Shown here in pieces: positions 5,700 through 9,935 of a stretch of 9,935 bases of DNA. Positions within the stretch are counted from its first letter, which is position 1. Each line of letters opens with the position of its first letter. The notes below the pieces were generated by a model that did no database searches, was not told where the DNA came from, and saw only the letters and a list, made by a program, of their open reading frames with translations. The position numbers and the translations under genes were made by a program. The DNA comes from URHD0088 sp041488295 (lineage in GTDB: Bacteria > Pseudomonadota > Alphaproteobacteria > ATCC43930 > CGMCC-115725), in contig JBGPOZ010000184.1 in assembly GCA_041488295.1 (NCBI GenBank), positions 1-9,935 of the forward strand, read 5' to 3'.

Positions 5700-8639
5700 A
5701 TGCTGAAGCCGCTTGCGGAATTGAGGTCGGTCATCAGCCTCGTGCCCTTCAGCGCCATCCAGTTTCTGGATTTCGGCTTCAATCAGGACGCATTGCCCAA
5801 AGTTACGCGGCGCTTCCTCGAGACGGCGAGCCAAGACGGCACCGGCCTCTTCAGCCTCGAGATCGACCCGGAGACGGGCGACGCAATTCATCCGCAGACT
5901 CGAAAGCCGGTCGCCGATGACGAGACCTATAGCTGCAGCTTCCGTGACACCATCCCGATCTTTCTGAAGAAATGGGTGCCGCTGCCGATCTTCCGCCTCA
6001 TCGGGCTCGATGCCGACAGCAACGAGATACTGGACGAAGGGCCCACGAATTGGGCGCGCATGTACATCACCGAGCTGCCGGAGCCCGATCGTCACGGCAA
6101 CAGCCACCGCGTGGTGATCGCATTCGATACCAATCTGGTGTTTCGGCCGCGCGCCGAGGGTGAGCCCTATCTGGTCCCGACCACCCAGGACGCCGAGACC
6201 GAGCAGCAATTCGCGCTCGCCCATTCGACGAACGACATGTATTTCTTCCTCGGCGAGGCGTGGGTCGACGAATGGCTGAGCGCCATGCTGCGGGAACACC
6301 GTCTCGCCTCGGGCCGGCGGCCCAATCGCGCCGCCGACGATCCGCAGCCTCCCGAGCTCGAGCATGCGGCTCGGTATTGGACGCTGCTTGACATCATTGC
6401 GGACGCTCTGAAGCTGCCGCGCATCAAGCTCAACGACACCGTCTCGACCGAGCGCAACTATGTGCCGATCCAAGCCGATCTGGTGCTTGATGTCGGCAAC
6501 AGCCGAACCTGCGGCATCGTCATCGAATCCGATCCCGACGATCAGGATCGCCTCGATCTTTCGAAATCATATGTGTTGGAGTTGCGCGACCTGACGCAGC
6601 CGGAGCAGGTTTACCCCCAGCCTTTCGAGAGCCGCGTCGAGTTCGGGCGCGGCAGCTTCGGGCGCGATGCGATCGCGCGCCGTGCCGGACGGAGCAACAG
6701 CTTCGCTTGGCCCAGCATCGCGCGCGTCGGGCCGGAAGCGGTGCGCCTGCATTCGCAATCGCGGGGCATCGAGGGCGCGACCGGACTCTCGAGCCCCAAG
6801 CGTTATCTGTGGGACCGCCGGCCGCTCAATCAGATCTGGCGATTCAACGGCACCGGGGCCGATGGTGCGCGTGAGCCGCCCGTCTCCGGGCCGCTCATGG
6901 CGTTGCTGACCGAGGAAGGGGATGTCCTGCGCCAGATGCGGCGGCCCGGCATCTCGGCCGTGCGCCCTAAATTCTCGCGTTCTTCGATTTTCACGATCAT
7001 GCTTGCGGAGATCATCCTGCAGGCGCTGGTGATGATCAACTCGCCGCAGACGAGGGGGCGGCACAGGCATGCGGAGGTGCCGCGCCAGCTGCGGCGCGTC
7101 ATCATGACCATCCCGCCTGCCATGCCTCTCGCCGAGCAGCGCGTTATGCGTCAGCGCGCCGAAGGCGCGATCAAGCTGGTGTGGGAGGCGCTGGGCTGGC
7201 TCGATACGCGATTGCCGATGCCGCCGGAGCCGAAGGTGCAGATTCGCTGGGACGAGGCGACCTGCACGCAGCTGGTCTATCTCTACACGGAGGTGACACA
7301 GAAATTCCGCGGCGCAGCCTCGGAACTTTTCGCGGTGATCGGCAAGAAGCGCAAGGGTCCCGAGCCCTCCCTGCGCGTCGCGAGCATCGACATCGGCGGC
7401 GGAACGACGGACCTCATGATCATCACCTATTCCGTCGAAGGCCGTCGCGCCATCGTGCCTTATCAAGAGTTTCGTGAAGGCTTCAAGGTTGCCGGCGACG
7501 ATATTCTCGAAGCGATCGTCGCATTGCATGTCCTGCCGGCGATCGAGCGGCACATGACGGCCTGCTCGGTGTCGAACGCGACGGGCATCGTGCGCGGCTT
7601 CGTCAGCCCCGACCGCGGCAATCAATCTGTGCAAGAGCAGCAGATGCGGCGGCAATTCGTGTCCGAGCTTGCCGTCCCTGTCGCCTTGGCGTTGATGCGG
7701 GCCTGCGAGCAGACCAAGCAGTTCAGCGAGGAGGCTCCCTACGTCCGCCCCTTCGCCAGCTTCTTCGCGGAGGGAATGCGGCCCGGACAAGAGGCGAGCG
7801 CCTATCTCGAGGGGCTGGCGGCGGAGTCCGGCGGACCGGGATTCAAGCTCGACGAGGTCCCGGTCCCCATCCATGCGGATGCGATCTCGGCGACCGTCGC
7901 CGCGACGATCGGTGATTTTCTCGCTGATCTGTGCGAGGTCGTGCATGCCTATGATTGCGACGTCCTGCTTCTGTCGGGTCGGCCGTCACGGTTGCCGGTG
8001 GTGCATGATCTTGTGCTCGCCCGCATGCCCGTGCGGCCCGATCGCCTCGTCCCGATGCATCAATATCGGGTCGGCACTTGGTACCCCTTCCGCGATCCAT
8101 TCGGCCGCATCGAAGATCCCAAGACGACGGTGGCGGTCGGCGCCATGCTGGCCGGGCTCGCCGAGAGCCAGATCGAGGGCTTCTCGATGCTGACGAGCCG
8201 CCTCGCCATTCGCTCGACGGTCCGCTACATCGGCGAGATGGAGCTGGAAAATCAGATTCGAAACAGCAACCTTCTGTTCTCCGGCGTCGATCTCGACGAC
8301 AAGAAGAAAAAGCAGGACGGCCGGGCGCAGGTGCGCTTCTATTCGCCCATCAGCATCGGCTTTCGCCAATTGCCGTTGGAGCGATGGCCGGCGACCTCGC
8401 TTTACTATCTCGATTTCAAGGATGCAGAGAGCGCGAACCGCATGCAGCGCCCTCTTACGGCAACATTGGAGCGCATCGATCCCGATGCCGAAGATGAGGC
8501 CGCGAAGGAGGATTTCGTCATCACGGCGGTCGAGGACGCCGAGGGTGCGACCATGCGGACGAGCGATGTCGTATTGCGACTCCAGACAATGAAGACCGCC
8601 GATGGATACTGGCTCGACACCGGCGCCCTCTCGACCTGA
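5700..8639 (+). CDS. srfB: SrfB, virulence factor SrfB family actin/Hsp70-like ATPase
   Basis: Translates to 979 aa, close to the usual SrfB length as I recall it (about 1,000). AGGAG at 5690-5694 lies 5 bases before the ATG. The start region (VPFSAIQFLDFGF, residues 15-27) fits the family. Nucleotide-binding motifs of the actin/Hsp70 ATPase fold are visible: a phosphate-1-like LDVGNSRT at 263-270, phosphate-2 DIGGGTTD at 564-571, and an adenosine-site-like LLLSGRPSRLP around 756-766. About 260 residues precede the first motif and about 300 separate the first two, so the core carries large family-specific additions. There is no signal peptide or membrane segment, so it is cytoplasmic. It lies between the SrfA-like gene and srfC, whose start it overlaps. 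The biochemical role in the SrfABC system is not well established; ATP-driven switching or assembly with SrfA and SrfC is inferred. The frame is intact. Confidence 0.95.
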   Translation: MLKPLAELRSVISLVPFSAIQFLDFGFNQDALPKVTRRFLETASQDGTGLFSLEIDPETGDAIHPQTRKPVADDETYSCSFRDTIPIFLKKWVPLPIFRLIGLDADSNEILDEGPTNWARMYITELPEPDRHGNSHRVVIAFDTNLVFRPRAEGEPYLVPTTQDAETEQQFALAHSTNDMYFFLGEAWVDEWLSAMLREHRLASGRRPNRAADDPQPPELEHAARYWTLLDIIADALKLPRIKLNDTVSTERNYVPIQADLVLDVGNSRTCGIVIESDPDDQDRLDLSKSYVLELRDLTQPEQVYPQPFESRVEFGRGSFGRDAIARRAGRSNSFAWPSIARVGPEAVRLHSQSRGIEGATGLSSPKRYLWDRRPLNQIWRFNGTGADGAREPPVSGPLMALLTEEGDVLRQMRRPGISAVRPKFSRSSIFTIMLAEIILQALVMINSPQTRGRHRHAEVPRQLRRVIMTIPPAMPLAEQRVMRQRAEGAIKLVWEALGWLDTRLPMPPEPKVQIRWDEATCTQLVYLYTEVTQKFRGAASELFAVIGKKRKGPEPSLRVASIDIGGGTTDLMIITYSVEGRRAIVPYQEFREGFKVAGDDILEAIVALHVLPAIERHMTACSVSNATGIVRGFVSPDRGNQSVQEQQMRRQFVSELAVPVALALMRACEQTKQFSEEAPYVRPFASFFAEGMRPGQEASAYLEGLAAESGGPGFKLDEVPVPIHADAISATVAATIGDFLADLCEVVHAYDCDVLLLSGRPSRLPVVHDLVLARMPVRPDRLVPMHQYRVGTWYPFRDPFGRIEDPKTTVAVGAMLAGLAESQIEGFSMLTSRLAIRSTVRYIGEMELENQIRNSNLLFSGVDLDDKKKKQDGRAQVRFYSPISIGFRQLPLERWPATSLYYLDFKDAESANRMQRPLTATLERIDPDAEDEAAKEDFVITAVEDAEGATMRTSDVVLRLQTMKTADGYWLDTGALST

Positions 8640-9935
8640 CGAGGGGCGACCCACCAAGGAAGGGCTCGTCGCGCGATGCCGCACGACGGCCGAGGTGGCT
8701 ATTGCGGCCAATGATTGGTTCCTCGCCAATCCCGGTCTCGTCCGTCAGGAGGCGACCGCGCTCATTCGCGAGTTCCGCAAATACAACACGACGTCCCGCC
8801 GTCTGCTCACCGCCGTCGAGCGGGCGATGTGCGTCGGCGTCTTCGGACCGAGCCAATCGGGCAAGTCCTATCTCATCTCGGCGTTGGCGCGCGCCGGCAC
8901 CAAGCCGCTGATCGCCAAATTCGATGGGCTGCCCGACGGCCTCGATTTCGTCCGTCATATCAACCCGGAAGGCGGCCAGGAATCGACCGGGGTCGTGACG
9001 CGTTTCAGCATCAAGTCGCAGGCGTCGCCGGTCAATTTCCCCGTCACCCTGCGGCTTCTTTCGCAGACCGACGTCATCAAGATCCTCGGCAACACGTTCT
9101 TCTCCGATTGCGATCTCAGCGAGGAAGAGACGCCGAGCGCGGAGAAGATCGCGGCCTTGCTCGCCAGCGCCAAGCATGCGGTCGCGCCGAAGCCGGTCGA
9201 CACATTGAGCGAGGATGACGTTTGGGATCTCCAGGAATATTTCGAGCAGCGCTTCAAGGGCGAGGCGATCATCAAAGCTCTCGCCGTCGGCGGATTCTGG
9301 TCGCAAGCGGCCGAGCTCGCCCCTCGCTTGGGCTCGACCGACCGCGCGAAGTTCTTCGCGCCGCTCTGGGGAGAGATCGAGCCGTTCACCAGGCTGTTCC
9401 TGTCGCTCTACGATGCGCTGCAGCGGCTCGGCTTCCCGAGCGATGCCTATTGTTCGATCGACGCCCTGGTCAGTATCGAGAATGGCGCGATCAACCGGCG
9501 TAAGGACAGCATCATCGATGTCGGCACGCTCGCGGGGCTGGGGGACGAGGCGACGGGCCAGCTTTCCGTCACAGCGCAGCACGGACGCCCGGTTGATCTG
9601 CCGCGCGCGAGCGTGACCGCGCTCGTCGCCGAGCTCAGCATCACTATGCAGGACAAGCCGTACGACTTCTTCGATCATACCGATTTGCTCGATTTCCCAG
9701 GTGCGAGAAGCCGCGAGATCATTCCCGATATTCGGCGCTTCCTCAAACAGCCGCAGTCCCTCGAGAGTCTTTTCCTGCGCGGCAAGGTGGCCTATCTGTT
9801 CGAGCGCTATTGCGCGGAGCAAGAACTGACGAGCATGCTCCTCTGTATCGGGCCATCCAACCAGGAGGTCCGCACGCTGCCGGGCATCGTCAAGGAGTGG
9901 ATCGACACCACTCATGGCCCCGATCCGGCGACGCG
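8602..9935 (+). CDS. srfC: SrfC, putative virulence effector, dynamin-like P-loop GTPase (partial, 3' end beyond window)
   Basis: The frame is open from a stop at 8590-8592 to the right edge; 444 complete codons are visible from ATG 8602. This ATG lies inside the end of srfB, a 38-base overlap, with a weak GAAGA upstream. The only other in-frame start before the conserved part is GTG 8695, which would remove the family's N-terminal helix (residues about 18-40). Walker A/G1 is GPSQSGKS at 82-89, followed by YLISAL. LDFVRHINPEGG then leads to ESTGVVTRF at about 127-135, which may hold the G2/switch threonine. G3-like DFPG is at 364-367 in LLDFPGARSR. About 275 residues lie between G1 and G3, a large insertion. 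LLCIGPSNQEV near the edge also fits SrfC as I remember it. There is no signal peptide or membrane helix. It is probably translationally coupled to srfB. The product likely uses GTP; the function in the SrfABC system is unknown. Confidence 0.93.
   Translation, partial: MDTGSTPAPSRPDEGRPTKEGLVARCRTTAEVAIAANDWFLANPGLVRQEATALIREFRKYNTTSRRLLTAVERAMCVGVFGPSQSGKSYLISALARAGTKPLIAKFDGLPDGLDFVRHINPEGGQESTGVVTRFSIKSQASPVNFPVTLRLLSQTDVIKILGNTFFSDCDLSEEETPSAEKIAALLASAKHAVAPKPVDTLSEDDVWDLQEYFEQRFKGEAIIKALAVGGFWSQAAELAPRLGSTDRAKFFAPLWGEIEPFTRLFLSLYDALQRLGFPSDAYCSIDALVSIENGAINRRKDSIIDVGTLAGLGDEATGQLSVTAQHGRPVDLPRASVTALVAELSITMQDKPYDFFDHTDLLDFPGARSREIIPDIRRFLKQPQSLESLFLRGKVAYLFERYCAEQELTSMLLCIGPSNQEVRTLPGIVKEWIDTTHGPDPAT

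Noticed and set aside
6567..7946. Minus-strand open frame of 459 codons opposite srfB
   Set aside because: It is a shadow of the SrfB ATPase core with Arg/His/Asp-rich low-information sequence and no motif.
8521..9915. Long minus-strand open frame (464 codons) opposite srfC
   Set aside because: It is antisense to the conserved SrfC frame, is rich in Arg/Glu/Asp as expected from the reverse of GC-rich coding DNA, and has no recognisable domain.
1..9935. CRISPR array, insertion sequence ends, tRNA or rRNA genes
   Set aside because: No regularly spaced direct repeats, no transposase frame, and no cloverleaf or rRNA-like segment was found on reading.

Overview
The window is GC-rich (roughly two thirds G+C by eye), with dense genes, strong GC bias at third codon positions and several GTG starts. 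Together with the gene families this suggests an alphaproteobacterium, possibly Hyphomicrobiales. That placement is an inference from composition and gene style; there is no marker gene. I see no tRNA, rRNA, CRISPR array, insertion sequence or phage gene.

Left part (1-2470): three genes for exported proteins. A secreted cysteine-containing protein is read leftward and leaves the window at position 1. Across a divergent intergenic region of about 300 bp lies a rightward gene for an exported protein with a degenerate staphylococcal-nuclease-like (SNase-like) domain. Next comes a small lipoprotein of the 17 kDa surface antigen / glycine-zipper type. A candidate intrinsic terminator at about 2501-2539 closes this part.

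Right part (2593-9935): a SrfABC-type cluster, all on the + strand. It holds (i) an inner-membrane protein with a SrfA-like cytoplasmic domain, one transmembrane helix and an exported trypsin-like serine protease domain; (ii) a SrfA-family membrane protein with a related cytoplasmic domain, one transmembrane helix, a coiled coil, a proline-rich stalk and a cysteine-rich C-terminal domain; (iii) SrfB, a large actin/Hsp70-fold ATPase-like protein; (iv) SrfC, a large P-loop, dynamin-like GTPase-type protein that overlaps srfB and runs off the right edge. The family is named after the Salmonella srfABC locus (SsrB-regulated). Its molecular job is not well established.

Reading of the whole: two single-pass membrane proteins share a cytoplasmic domain and carry different exported domains (a protease, and a Cys-rich binding-like domain). 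They sit upstream of a cytoplasmic actin-like ATPase and a dynamin-like GTPase. This looks like an envelope-spanning machine or signalling device in which periplasmic sensing or proteolysis is coupled to nucleotide-driven work inside the cell. The protease-fused SrfA-like protein is the most unusual part. The coupling model is inference; the domain architecture is seen directly in the translations.
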